A DNA stretch of 64,000 nt from Ilex aquifolium. Its lineage: Eukaryota > Streptophyta > Magnoliopsida > Aquifoliales > Aquifoliaceae. The stretch spans positions 35,475,744 through 35,539,743 of the forward strand of contig OX637393.1 in assembly GCA_951799425.1 (NCBI GenBank), given 5' to 3'. Below are positions 10,660 through 21,472 of the stretch, one piece after another. Positions within the stretch are counted from its first letter, which is position 1. Every line of letters begins with the position of its first letter. The position numbers and the translations under genes are program-made. The notes below the pieces were generated by a model, which had not been told where the DNA came from, did no database searches, and saw only the letters and a list, made by a program, of their open reading frames with translations.

Positions 10660-10900
10660 TCAGGGCCATGGAGCCAAAGTGTAATTTACACATAATAATG
10701 ATACAAGAAATTAAGTCTGTCGTGGTGGGTGGGCAGTTGACTGACTTGTGCATTTATAGATCAAACTGAATAGTCATGATGATTTTAAATGCTCGACTTG
10801 TAAACTATCCAAAGGCGTCAACTCTCAATTTAATATGACACCACTTTGCCATAAAAACATAAAAAAAGAAGTATATCAGAATTTTAATAACTACATAACT
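10660..10900 (+). repeat. Copy of RLP gene upstream region
   Basis: Matches 27545-27800 in front of RLP gene A (shared motifs TGGTGGGTGGGCAGT, GACTGACTTGTGCATTT, AACTATCCAAA, ACACCACTTTGCCAT). It leads directly into RLP exon fragment 1. The sequence from 10441 to 10660 shows nothing recognisable. Confidence 0.75.
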
Positions 10901-10914
10901 ACAGGTCAGAAGTT

Positions 10915-11024
10915 TTTTTTTTTTTTTTGGGGAAGGGGAGGGGGAGGGGACTTAAATCATTGACCTCAAGAAGGCAAAGCCTTCATAAGTAAACGAGTAT
11001 CATTGGATTAAAAGCTCATTGGTT
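10915..11024 (-). mobile_element. tRNA-derived SINE, copy 1
   Basis: Flanked by ACAGGTCAGAAGTT (10901-10914) and ACATGTCAGAAGTT (11025-11038), a 14 bp target duplication with one mismatch. The minus strand reads from the tRNA-like head (TTTAATCCAATGATACTC as box A-like, CAATGATTTAAGTCC as box B-like) to a poly(A) tail seen as the T-run at 10915-10928. The matching position in front of RLP gene A (about 27793) is empty. It sits in the 5' leader of RLP fragment 1. Confidence 0.8.
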
Positions 11025-11042
11025 ACATGTCAGAAGTTAAAT

Positions 11043-11260
11043 ATGAAGAAATCAAAGGATTTGCAGTGTTGGGCGGTAATGTTAGGTCTTATATGGTTTT
11101 GTGGTGTTGGGTGTTTTGGTTGTTGGAGGAAGAGAGGGTTGCTCTCTTGCAACTCAAAGCTTCCATAAACTACCCCAATGGAACTTCTTTGCCATCTTGG
11201 GAGGACACCTTTGAAGGTAATAATAATAGTAAGGAGAGTGATTGTTGCTATTGTTTGTTG
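11043..11260 (+). pseudogene. RLP first-exon fragment 1 (LRRNT only)
   Basis: Starts with the same ATG and hydrophobic signal peptide as RLP gene A and continues into the LRR N-terminal cap (EEERVALLQLKASINYPNG). One G is missing near 11120, in the segment before the EEE block, so the signal peptide and cap are in different frames. Similarity to gene A stops at about 11255, just before the position of the WEGVECN motif. No LRR exons follow. A dead 5' fragment from duplication or truncation. Confidence 0.85.
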
Positions 11261-11281
11261 GTGTGGATCTCAACAATATGA

Positions 11282-12046
11282 CAAAATTAATTATTGAGAT
11301 TCTTCAATGATATTAGATTTAAAAATATTCTAAACAAAAATATATAAATTTGTTTATGCAATTAAGAGCAAAACAGTAACATGCAAGAAAAATTAGTAAC
11401 ATTTAGAACTGCAATAAATAACTGACTCATTTGCAGACCAAGAACGGAGATTGAATTTTATAGATCAAGGCTAGTGTTTGACACTATGTCTTTAAGACAT
11501 ATTTCGCCCCCACAGTGGTGTTTATAAAAATTACAGTGTCTGCCTTTCAGGATATAATAATCTTCACGCAATTGAAAGTAACACTTCAATTCAATTGCCC
11601 AATGAATCAGAATTGTGTTGTGTACTTTAAAAAAAATAAAGACTGCTAATGAATCTGAAGTCAGTGCAAAATACTAATGAATTTGAGTTATTTATAGACA
11701 TAATAATGATTGTTTTGAACAGTCACCATAATAACCGATTCAACCCAGAAAACACCATTAAGGTCTGCCTAATAAAAATAGACACGAAATTCAAATTTTA
11801 AACTAAAGGAAAGTTAAAATTCGAACCAGTGCAAATTTGAATTCTAACGGGAAAAATTCGGATTAATAATTTTAGACATAATTCATAAATGAATTAATTC
11901 CAAAAAAAATAAGGTTGGTTCTAAATTTTTTTATTGTAAAATAACATACAAAAGTTGTAAAAATATTCATTGAAATAATAAATTGTAGATGTATGATACC
12001 AATTTTTTTTAAGCACCATAATCAACTCCTTAGTTTGGGTTCAAAA
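11282..12046. other. AT-rich intergenic sequence
   Basis: No open frame, RNA gene or bounded repeat could be supported. The junction with fragment 1 near 11255 begins TTTGTTGGTGTGGATCTCAACA, which has an LTR-like look, but no second boundary was found. Confidence 0.4.
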
Positions 12047-12749
12047 AGGGGAGGAGCCAGAAATTTGGAATAGTGGGGGCAAATATTTTAGCAACAACAA
12101 TAATATATGTACTAAATTAGAAAAGCTAATGCATTATTACCGTTGGATTAACAAATAAAATGCATTTAATGTTGATTCCCTATGCTAATTCAACAATAAC
12201 AATGCATTATATTATCAAATTAGGCCCTTCAATTATATGTTAGTATCATTTTTTTAACTAAAGTAAAATTTAAATTTTTGAAGTAATAATAAATTAAACG
12301 AGGTGACCCAATGTGCGACTTCTGTTATTGCAAGGTCTGGAGTAAGATGTATGCATTCTTATCCTGCATGTGAGAGAGTATTTTTTTTGCGTTTTTTTTT
12401 TTTTTTTGCAGCTTGAATCCTTCACATTCAAATCATAAAGGAACAACATATACCTTATCTTTACCATCTTATTGACTAATTTTTATATTACAAAGATGAG
12501 AGTAATGGGGCTTCATATAAGGGAGAGAACGAAAAGTTCTAAAATTTCTTGAACACGTGTTGAGAGATTCAATTAAATAATCAATAATCAAATAAAGAAA
12601 TTTAATCTTAATATTAGAAATTATTAAGTACATTAAAATGTATATGAATTTTTTTGGGGGCAAATTTAGAATATATTAAAATTAATTTAAAAAAATATTT
12701 AGACAAAAAAATTGAGTGGGGGCAGTTAAGTAAGTGTAGCTCCGCCCCA
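12047..12749. mobile_element. Decayed non-autonomous hAT-like element
   Basis: The left end AGGGGAGGAGCCAGAA and the right end GTAGCTCCGCCCCA are an imperfect inverted pair of the GGGGCGGAGC type common in plant hAT MITEs. Flanks show a degraded 8 bp duplication at best (GTTCAAAA against TTCAATGT or ATTCAATG). The interior is AT-rich with no transposase. Confidence 0.5.
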
Positions 12750-12889
12750 TTCAATGTATTACCACAATCGGTGGGACGCTTTTCGAACTGTGGAATTTGT
12801 GGTGTAGATTTAACTGTACTTTCTTATTTGTTTCTTTCTGAGTCATGCGTGGGCTACTTTCTTAAAGTTTCATGCATCTTATTATTAGA

Positions 12890-13539
12890 TTAGTATTCAA
12901 CAATTAATATGATACACTTGAATATATTGAGTCTATTTTAAATTCATAATAAATATTTAATTTTGAGTACATTTAATATTAAAATTTTGAATTCCATTTT
13001 CAGCTATATATATTAATGAATATTATGGTAGGTAACATCACTAACTAACCATTCAAAAAGAAATAAAAAATTTTAGAGATGTAATTGATGTCAACTTTCG
13101 CTGTAGGAGAAAATTAGAATTGCATGCCGAACCAAAAATATGTTTAATTAATTTTTTTAAACGTTTGATCACTGATGTCAATTTAATAATAGAGAATGAA
13201 GATTACTAAATAAGGTTACTACATAAGCTCAATGTAGTATTGCTTGTTTAATATTTAGTCAATTTAAAAGAAGTAAACCTCACTCTCCTTTTCACTATGC
13301 AAACATTATAATTTGGTAATTTCTTTTTCTTATTTTTTTCTTTCATTTTTCACTATGCATACTGGCCTTGAATTTAGCTTTTCCGTGTTAGGGGGGTTGT
13401 GGACTGACTTGTGCATGACTGGTCCTGAGTCAAACTTTTGTGAGTTTGGCCTGCAAACTCTCCAAAGGCATCAGCCCTCTACTTAATCTGGTAGTACTTT
13501 TGCCAAGAAACATAAACAAAAACATATCAGAAAATAAAT
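12890..13539 (+). repeat. RLP upstream-region copy, paralogous to 25790-26472
   Basis: Long shared order of motifs with 25790-26472, including CTCCTTTTCACTATGCAAAC, ATTATAATTTGGTAAT, the TGTTAGG..GGTTG..GACTGACTTGTGCATGA block and the lead-in to an RLP ATG. Indicates segmental duplication of an RLP promoter plus first exon. Confidence 0.75.
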
Positions 13540-13735
13540 ATGAAGGAATCAAAGGGTATGGAGTGGTGGGTCGTAATGTTAGCTTTGATATGGTTTTGTG
13601 GTGTTGGGTGTTTTGGTTGTTGGGAGGAAGAGAGGAAGAGAGGGGGTTGCTCTCTTGCAACTCAAAGATTCCATCAACCACCCAAATGGAACTTCTTTGT
13701 CATCTTGGGAGGACACAGAGGACCCAAATGGAACT
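13540..13735 (+). pseudogene. RLP first-exon fragment 2
   Basis: Signal peptide MKESKGMEWWVVMLALIW is nearly identical to that of RLP gene B. Extra bases in the GAAGAGAGGAAGAGAGG run shift the frame before the LRR cap, and a short CCAAATGGAACTTC segment is duplicated (13681 and 13723). The fragment then runs into the 120 bp-class repeat. Not functional. Confidence 0.85.
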
Positions 13736-13913
13736 TCATTTCTCTCTTCCGTCGTACTCTGAAAACAGTGGACTAACAGCTGCATTATTGAGTCAAATTG
13801 TATAGCAATTACTTTAATATAGATTGATCTAAACCATGAGTGGGATCAATTGACCCTACATACAAGAATTTAGCTCCACTTTGCTATTGAAACAGTGGAT
13901 TGATTGTTGAATT
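13736..13913 (+). repeat. About 120-130 bp upstream-repeat unit(s)
   Basis: Contains the recurring order ...CAGTGGACTAAC..TTGAGTCAAAT..GATTGATCTAAACCAT..CAATTGACCC..GAATTTAGCTCC..ATTGATTGTTG..., also found at 14433-15210, 20935-21472 and 23905-24100. The last unit is split by the hAT element that follows. Confidence 0.7.
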
Positions 13914-14163
13914 CAGGGCCGACTCAACAGCATTAAAAAAAAAACATGGGCTTTAGGCCCCAAATTTTTAGGTACATTACTAACCCATAAAAAAATTAAA
14001 TCCTTTAAATTTTAAACCCTTAGAAAAAGGCCCCAAAATATTAAGTACAATCAATATTTTTATTGTAATAATTTGGGTCCATAATTCAATTCATAACATT
14101 AGAAATCTAAAAATCATAAGTTGAAAAAATAAAAAGTACTCAAAAGTCAACTCATATTTACCC

Positions 14164-14202
<39 letters not shown>

Positions 14203-14432
14203 GTAAAAATTAGTACAAAACATTAAAAAAAGTTAAAATTAAACTCTCTTTCTGATAAAAAAAAAAAAGTTAAAATATTTTTTTCAGTAACACTAGCATG
14301 TCCTTCGTCAGTCTCTCTCTTATATAATAAATTGAAAATAAATTAATTTTAAAAAAAAATTAATATTAAAAATAAAAAAGACCTCATTTAATGTTTTCGC
14401 TTTAGGCATTCAATTGCCTGAAGCCACCACTG
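13914..14432. mobile_element. Non-autonomous hAT element with perfect 8 bp target duplication
   Basis: Ends CAGGGCCGACTC and GAAGCCACCACTG are an Ac-like inverted pair. Flanks are GTTGAATT at 13906-13913 and again at 14433-14440, the 8 bp duplication expected of hAT insertion. Rejoining the flanks recreates the local repeat unit (GATTGTTGAATT then CTTGAGTTGAATGG), which confirms the boundaries. It is 519 bp with no coding capacity and includes a (CT)17 microsatellite at 14167-14200. Confidence 0.88.
14167..14200. repeat. (CT)n microsatellite
   Basis: Uninterrupted CT run inside the hAT element. Confidence 0.95.
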
Positions 14433-15210
14433 GTTGAATTCTTGAGTTGAATGGAATAGTAATAAATGCAACCAGTTGGCAATGGCTCCACATACAAGAA
14501 TTGATGTCTGCCGTGCCAAAAAGGCAGTGGACTGACTGACTTGTGCATTTACCAAGTGAAATGGAATAGTCTTGTTATTGATTGCTTCTAAATTCTGGTG
14601 GACAAGAAGGTTTGGCCTGTAAACTATCTGAACAAAATCATTCACTTCAAAAACTAGCAAATACAAGAAAATGGGATGCTCTAGCCATCCTTCTTGTCTT
14701 ATGAGTCATGACCATATTGTACCATTCTCCAGTGCACTTTTACTATATCAAAAGTTTAACACTGAGCTACATACAACAGGATATGTGACAATAAGATAGG
14801 AGGAATTTAGATCCGTAACTTGCATCTCCAACTACCAGTTATTAGTGCAAAGCAAAATTTGATTCCAACCCTCACCTGCCCATTTCAATCCCTCCAAGCA
14901 CTCCATGGATTCAGTTTGCTGTGAGGAGAAAATAATTTGGTTCCCTCGTACCAGGGAAGCAGTGGACTGACAATTGCATTATTGAGTCGAATGGAATGGT
15001 AATGTGCAATGATGAAGACTGATCTAAACCATCAATTTGGGGGAGGGTGAATCGACCCCTGTAGATGAATATGGCACTATATATAAAAATAATAGATTGA
15101 TTTTTGAATTATTGAGTCGAATAGCATAGTAATTAGTAATGATGTAGATTGAACTAAACAATTAGTAGAACCAAGTGACCCAACGTACATGAATTTAGCT
15201 CCACCAAAAT
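14433..15210 (+). repeat. RLP upstream-repeat units
   Basis: Several diverged units of the 120-130 bp repeat and of the GACTGACTTGTGCATTT promoter block (14530-14640). The stretch ends abruptly at the truncated 5' LTR of the copia element. No genes. Confidence 0.65.
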
Positions 15211-15640
15211 AGAGAAATTTCAGGGACATATTCCTCTCTTTCATAGCTGGTTTCTACTGATTCAGGTCGTCAATCGGACTCTTCTATAGATGGTTTTCGA
15301 TAACACAAGTTCAACCACTTCGGTGAGATCTTTCTAGTTATTTTGTGTTGAAATCCACCTAAGGGTGAATTTTTTATGTTTGGGAGCCAAGGGACTATTT
15401 GTCTCTTGATGTTTGACATCTCTAGTTGTAACTAGAAGACTTGTAATCCTACTTTCGTTGATAGTGGAGAGATTGGACCAAGTTTGGTCTCGTGATTTTT
15501 CCCTTCGCCTTGAAGGGTTTCCACGTTAAAAATTCTTGTGTTTCTTGTTGTTGGTTTGGTTTGCCTTTTGTGCTTGTTTGTGGTTTTGGTTATTCTCTAT
15601 TGATTCGCACATAGAGGGAAAGTCACTAGTTTTCCCAACA
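15211..15640 (+). repeat. 5' LTR of copia element (truncated)
   Basis: Matches 19934-20361 of the 3' LTR and ends TTTTCCCAACA. The upstream 277 bases present in the 3' LTR are absent. Confidence 0.93.
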
Positions 15641-15642
15641 AG

Positions 15643-15655
15643 TGGTATCAGAGCA
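15643..15655 (+). promoter_or_regulatory. Primer binding site of copia element
   Basis: TGGTATCAGAGCA two bases after the LTR end matches the 3' end complement of initiator methionine tRNA, the usual primer for plant LTR elements. Confidence 0.9.
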
Positions 15656-15688
15656 CGGGTTGGCTTCGGTTTATTTCGTGTGTAAATC

Positions 15689-16530
15689 ATGGAAGGTAAT
15701 GTGGGGCGTATGGTTAGCTTCAATGGAACCAATTGGGTGACATGGAAGACCTCTTGTATTGTAAAGATCTTTATGGACCCATAAAAGGTGAAAAAGGCCG
15801 ACCTCTTGGTATGTTAGATGATGAGTGGACCAAGCTTAATCGAAAGGCCGTCGGGTTTATTCGTCAATGAATTGATGATAGTGTTTTCTACCATGTCTCT
15901 ACCAAAAATTCATCACACTCTCTTTGGCAAAAATTAGTCTTTATGAGAGGAAAACGGCTGTTAAACAAGGCTTTTTTGTTTCGAAAGCTTGTTAATTTAA
16001 AGTATAAAGAGGGCAGCTCCATTGCGGAACATTTGAATGAAATGAAAAGCATTGTAAATCTACTTTCCTCCATGAAGATTCTTTTTGATGATGAGTTGCA
16101 TGCTATGTTGCTTCTTAGTTCCTTGCCAGAAAGTTTGGAGACCTTGGTAGTGACGGTTAGTAACTTCGCCCCTGATGGAATTGTCACTATGAGTCAAGTA
16201 ACTAGTAGCTTGGTAAATGAAGAGACAAGAAGGAAGACATCCGGTTCTTCTCATTCCGAAGCACTTGTCATGGAGAAGCGGGGGAGAAGTAAAAGTAGAA
16301 CACCTCACAACCATGATAAATCACGAGGAGCTTCAAGTTCAAGGAAAAATATAGAGTGTCATTATTGCCACTGGAAATGACACATAAAGAGAGAGTGCAG
16401 AAAACTCAAGAGGGATCAAAAGAAAGAAAAAGGTGATGAAAAGAAGCAAGAAGACACTACCGCAATCACTTCTGATGGTGACATCATTGTTGTGCGCGAT
16501 GACAGTTGTGTTAATTTCATGTGTCAAAAG
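15689..16530 (+). pseudogene. Copia gag with broken zinc knuckle
   Basis: Starts at the ATG at 15689. The first about 90 codons are disrupted by an internal deletion and frameshift near 15750. The main capsid part is open at 15943-16380 (145 residues; LFRKLVNLKYKEGSSIAEHL, then LLSSLPESLETLV, the family's typical capsid core). The CCHC zinc knuckle begins at ECHYC, but its Gly codon is a TGA at 16378-16380; the second half (HIKREC) follows in the same frame. The product could not package RNA normally. Confidence 0.85.
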
Positions 16531-17520
16531 AGTAGTTGAGTGATTAATTCCGGTGTTTCATTTCATGTAACTTCACGGGCTGATTTCTTCACATCTTACA
16601 CTCAAGGAGATTTTGGATTTGTTCGAATGGGTAATGAGGGCTTATCTAAAATCATGGGTGTTGGAAATATTTGCTTGGAGACAAATATTGGTTGCAAATT
16701 GTTGTTTAAAGATGTGAGGCATGTCCCAGACATTCGGCTTAATTTGATCTCCACGGGGAAGCTTGATGATGAGGGCTATAACAACCACTTCGGTGATGAA
16801 AAATGGAAGCTTACTAAAGGATATTTGGTTGCGGCTAAAGGGAAGAAAAACTCTACTCTTTACTCAATGGAAGCAAAAATCAGCAAGAGTGAAGTTAATG
16901 CACTTGAGAATGATTCCTCCACTAAGCTATGACATAAACGACTCGTAATTACTAATGAGTGAAAAGGGATTGCAAATTATTTCCAAGAAGCAGCTCCTAC
17001 CGGAAATGAAAGGTACACCTCTCAAAACGTGTGTTCACTGCTTGGCCGGTAAACAACATCGAGTTATTTTTCGTAGGAACTTTGCATCTAGAAAGACCAA
17101 TGTTTTGGATTTGATATATTCGGATGTGTGTGGTCCTATGAAAATTAAAACACTTGGTGGTGCACTCTACTTTGTTACCTTTATCGATGACCATTCAAGA
17201 AAGTGTGAGCATATGCATTGAAGAGCAAAGATCAAGTGCTAGAAGTGTTTAACCATTTTCATGTTAAGGTGGAAAGAGAAACGGGGGGGAAATTGAAATG
17301 CATTCGCACGGACAATGGTGGTGAGTACCTAGGACCATTTGATAGTTATTATGATACTCATGGGATTAGACATGAGAGGACGGTTCGCAAGACTCCTCAA
17401 CAAAATGGAGTTGCCGAGAGGATGAATCGCACTATTGTTGAAAGGATTAGGTGTATGCTTCACATTCTAAGCTACCTAGATCCTTTTGGGGTGAGGCAAT
17501 GCGGACATCAGTTGACTTAA
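16531..17520 (+). pseudogene. Copia protease and integrase N-terminal half, inactivated
   Basis: The protease motif normally D-S-G reads INSGVSFHV: the catalytic Asp codon is AAT at 16546-16548, and the Trp codon just before it is TGA at 16537-16539. The GAG-pre-integrase region (CVHCLAGKQH) and the first catalytic Asp of integrase (IYSDVCGPM) follow after another TGA at 16930-16932. The core continues with a frame break near 17205, then RTDNGGEY and QQNGVAERMNRTI, which hold the second Asp and the Glu. Protease would be dead even without the stops. Confidence 0.88.
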
Positions 17521-18224
17521 TTAATCTTTCTCCTTCGGTTCCTCTACATGGTGAAGTACCCGAAAAAGTTTGGAAAGGTAAAGACGTTTCATATGCTCAC
17601 TTGAAAGTTTTTGGTTGTAGGGCATTCATTCACATCCCCAAAGATGAGAGGTCTAAACTTGATTCTAAGGCAAAACAATGCATATTTCTTGGATATGCAC
17701 ATGAGGAATTTGGGTATAGATTGTGGGATCCGGTCGACAAGAAACTTGTTAGAGTAGGGATGTTGTCTTTCTTTAAGATCAAACAATTGAAGACTTTGAA
17801 AAGGTTGAGCAGCTCGAGACATATATTGATGATCTTATTGACTTGGGATCCGATTCCTTCACCTATTGTGCATGATGAAAATGGGGAAGAGATGCAGCCA
17901 CTTCATGATGATGAAGTAGATGATGGGATTCCAAATGATGTTGAGCTAGAAAATGAGGGGCAGTTTCCAACTCAAGAGCCACCACCACAACCCGAGTTAA
18001 GAGGATCTACAAGAGAGCGGCAACCATCCAAAAGGTATACTTCAAATGAGTATGTGATTCTATCCGAAGGGGGAGAGCCTAAGACTTATCAAGAAGCCTT
18101 AAAGCATGAGCACAAAGATGAATGGTTCATAGCTATGCAAGAAGAGATGAAGTCTTTGCTTGAGAATCACACATATGAGTTAGTGAAGCTTCCTAAAGGA
18201 AAGAAAGTGCTGAAAAATAAATGA
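17451..18224 (+). pseudogene. Copia integrase C-terminus and linker to RT
   Basis: An open 257-codon frame, shifted relative to the preceding integrase part. It contains the GKDVSYAHLKVFGCRAFIH and KCIFLGY-type blocks typical of copia integrase C-termini, an acidic linker and the start of the RT region (EWFIAMQEEMKSL). It ends at a TGA at 18222-18224, where related elements have Trp. Confidence 0.85.
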
Positions 18225-18233
18225 GTATTTCGA

Positions 18234-19112
18234 TTGAAGAATGATGAGAAGAGCTCTGAACCAAAGTACAAAGCACAACTTGTTGTCAAAGGCTTTGAAC
18301 AGAAAAAGAGAGTGGACTTTGATGAGATTTTCTCACCCGTGGTGAAGATGTCATCCATTAGAGTTGTTCTCGACATGGCTGCAAGTATGGACTTGGAAAT
18401 TGAGCAACTTGATGTGAAAACCGTCTTTCTCCATGGAGATTTAGATGAGGAAATCTACATGGAACAGCCCGAAGGTTTTAAAACCAAAGGGAATAAGCAT
18501 CTTGTTTGCAAGTTAAAGAAGAGCTTGTATGGATTGAAGCAAGTGTCGAGGCAATGGTACAAGAAATTCGATTCTTTCATGATGGATCATGGGTATTCTA
18601 GAACCAATTCCGATCATGGTGTGTTTACGAAAAAGTTTCCAGATGATAACTTTATCATTCTCTTGTTATATGTTGACGACATGCTTATTGTGGGTCAAGA
18701 TTTTACCAAGATTGACAAATTGAAGATGGAGCTAAGCAAGTCTTTTGCCATGAAGGACTTAGGAGAGGTAAAACAAATTCTTGGTATGAAAATTCTTCGT
18801 GATCGAAAGAATAGACAGCTTTGGTTATCACAAGAGAACTACAATGAAAAAGTGCTTGAAAGGTTCAAAATAGACAAAGCAAAGCCGGTTGGATCTCCAC
18901 TTGCAGGCCACTTCAAGGTTAGCTCATTACAATGTCCTACAAGTGAGAAAGAAAAGGAGGAAATGCTGAAAATTCCTTATGCTTTAGTCGTTGGTTGTTT
19001 GATGTACACCATGGTTTGCACAAGGCCGGACTTAGCTTATGCGGTTGGTTTGGTTAGCAGATTTCTCTCTAATCCAGGAAAGAACATTAGGCAGCTGTTA
19101 AATGGATTATGA
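18234..19112 (+). pseudogene. Copia reverse transcriptase
   Basis: 292 open codons containing the RT blocks FDEIFSPVVKMSSIR, EQLDVKTVFLHGDL, YGLKQVSRQWYKKF and the catalytic LLYVDDMLIVG (YVDD at 18669-18680). In isolation the catalytic residues look intact. It is cut off from upstream pol by the TGA at 18222 and from RNase H by a frameshift near 19090. Confidence 0.9.
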
Positions 19113-19639
19113 AGTATCTACGGGGTTCTTCCAAGGTGTATTTATGCTTTGAAAATGGCAAGCCTATGCTGGAGGGATTCGCAGATGCAGACATGGATAG
19201 TGATATTGATTCTCGAAAATCTATATCGAGTTAATTAGTCACTTTTGCAGGTGGGGCTGTTTCATGGCAATCAAAACTTCAAAAATGTATTGCTTTATCA
19301 ACCACCGAGACTGAGTATATAGCCGTGACAGAGGCTAGTAAGGAGATGTTATGGATGCGAAGATTCTTACATGAATTGGGCTTGAAACAAGAGAGGTATG
19401 TTCTCCATTGCGATAGTCAAAGTGCAATTCACTTGAGTAAGAATTCTAATTTCCATTCAAGATCAAAACATATTGATGTGCAATATCACTGGATACATGA
19501 TGTTTTGGAATCGAAATTGTTTCATCTTGTGAAAATCCATACCGATGATAATGCATCAGATATGATGATGAAGGCCTTACCCAAAGACAAGCATGAGAAG
19601 TGTAAATTTTCAGCGGGTTTGGTTAAGTCCTCGGCATAA
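19113..19639 (+). pseudogene. Copia RNase H
   Basis: Contains the typical TTETEYIAVTEASKE and HCDSQSAIHLSKN blocks. The first part (19113-19320) has a TAA at about 19234, and the open frame 19325-19639 ends shortly before the polypurine tract. Non-functional as part of this copy. Confidence 0.85.
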
Positions 19640-19640
19640 G

Positions 19641-19656
19641 TCGGGAGGGGGAGATT
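19641..19656 (+). promoter_or_regulatory. Polypurine tract of copia element
   Basis: CGGGAGGGGGAGATT immediately before the 3' LTR start. Confidence 0.85.
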
Positions 19657-20361
19657 TGTTGGGTGTCCCTTCTTATGCCTTCTCATTGGGACCCAACTCA
19701 AATTAAAAGATATGTTCATGTGTGCTTTGGAACTATGCTTTGGAAGAGTTTAGCACAAGCCATGAATAGAAGATCTTTTGTCTTCCAAGGAGCCTGGCTG
19801 GTTTTTATACTTCTTGAGTGGGAAAATCTATAGAAAAAATATTGAGAGTGACAGCTTCTTTGTGAGAGAAAAAGTGGAAGACAGCAGCCCACTTCTTACT
19901 CTTGTTCAAGGCTTATTTCTACCCCGATCGAGCTGAAATTTCAGGGACATATTCCTCTATTTCATAGCTGGTTTCTACTGATTCAGGTCGTCAATCGGAC
20001 TCTTCTACAGCTGGTTTTCGATGACACAAGTTCAGCCACTTCGGCGAGATCTTTCTAGTTGTTTTGTGTTGAAATCCAACTAAGGGTGAAGTTTTTATGT
20101 TTAGGAGCCAAGGGACTATTTTTCTCTTGATGTTTGACATCTCTAGTTGTAGCTAGAAGACTTGTAATCCTACTTTCGTTGATAATGGAGATATTGGACC
20201 AAGTTTGGTCTCGTGGTTTTTCCCTTCGCCTTGAAGGGTTTCCACGTTAAAAATTCTTTTGTTTCTTATTGTTGGTTTGGTTTTCCTTTTGTGCTTGTTT
20301 GTGGTTTTGGTTATTCTCTACTGATTTGCACATAGAGGGAAAGTCACTAGTTTTCCCAACA
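19657..20361 (+). repeat. 3' LTR of copia element
   Basis: 705 bp, beginning TGTTGGG and ending CCCAACA, a perfect 7 bp inverted terminal pair. Confidence 0.95.
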
Positions 20362-20934
20362 ATGTCAATCCAATTATTTTGATGCAACTATGCTCTCCGA
20401 ACTGTCCTGACAAGTATTTTCTCCTCTTTGCACTAGTCTGGTGCAGTTTAGATCAATGAAATCCACTTACTCATACAATGCCTCTACAATAAGGAACATT
20501 AGGATCAAGTTGGTTTGTAGATTTGAATTTAAATTCATAACCATTCAAGCTGTTTTATGCATCTTCATTGAAGATCAAAGAATACCACGAGGTATTTCTA
20601 GTACCATGTTTATTTTGATAATAGAGAATGTGTTATTTGGACTTGTGCTTGCAAATTAAACTTGACACAATCACCTGCAAACTAGCTGTACCGACTCAAT
20701 CAAGGTTTTTTTTACGAGACTTGAACTTAGGATTTCTAGTTATTAACCACATAAGTCTTACCGTACGAGCCATCTTGAGGTTCAAGTATCATGTTGATCC
20801 ATGGATGGCCATGTTGGTTTCATTCAAAATGAATGTTCTTTTCACTAAAATTTGATGTCGGGACTAAAATGGATCTCAACTCAAGCATGCCATGGATTCA
20901 GCATGCTGTGAGGAGAAAAGAATAATAATTATTG
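20362..20934. other. Intergenic, possible SINE-like remnant at 20695-20775
   Basis: No gene. The minus strand of 20700-20775 has a tRNA-like promoter pair (GGCTCGTACGGTAAG and AAGTTCAAGTCTC) followed by an A-run, suggesting a decayed SINE, but no target duplication was found. Confidence 0.35.
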
Positions 20935-21472
20935 CATTATTGAATGTGACTCCATCGTGCTATGGAATTAGTAGATTGGTTATTGCATTATTAAGTCGAA
21001 TAGAATGATAATTAGTTTCGATGCAAATCAACCTAACCGTATGTGGGCCACATATAGGAATTTTAACCCCGTCTTCCTATGGAATTAGTGAACTGACTAA
21101 GTCGAGTAAAATAGTAATTTAGTAATAATGCAAGTTGATCTTAACCGTTCTTTCATATAGTTAAGTGATCCAAAGTACGTTAATTAGCTTTGTCATGTTA
21201 TAAAAGCAATTGATTGACTATTGCTTTATTGAGGTGAATGAAATAGTAATTAACAATGATCTAGAACAATCTAAACCATCAGAGAGGTCCATTGACCCAG
21301 CGTATGTGAATTTTGCTATGTCGTGCAATAGGAACAATGGATTGATTGTTGTATTATCATATTGAAAACAATAATAATTAGTAATCATATAAACTAATCT
21401 AAACTAATCAAGTGTCCCCATATACGTGAATTTATGTCTGTCGTGCTGCAAAAGTTGTTGGCTGATTGTTGG
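20935..21472 (+). repeat. Tandem array of about four 120-130 bp units
   Basis: Recurring order: TGGATTGATTGTTGCATTATTGAGTCGAAT..AATAGTAATTAGTAATGAT..AATCTAAACCATC..GACCCAACGTACATGAATTT..TGTCGTGCTA. Units are diverged. The last is interrupted by the solo LTR at 21473. Confidence 0.75.

Larger units (their letters stand above)
15211..20361 (+). mobile_element. Ty1/copia LTR retrotransposon, 5'-truncated and degenerate
   Basis: Gene order gag, protease, integrase, RT, RNase H identifies Ty1/copia. Both LTRs, a primer binding site and a polypurine tract can be placed. The first 277 bases of the 5' LTR are missing, and the junction is with RLP repeat sequence, so no target duplication remains on the left. 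Roughly 20 differences separate the LTR pair over about 430 bases, an old insertion. Several stops and frameshifts make it non-autonomous. Confidence 0.95.

Noticed and set aside
20700..20775. Third SINE copy
   Set aside because: tRNA-like boxes and an A-run on the minus strand, but the sequence differs from the two good copies and no target duplication was found. Kept only as a remark.
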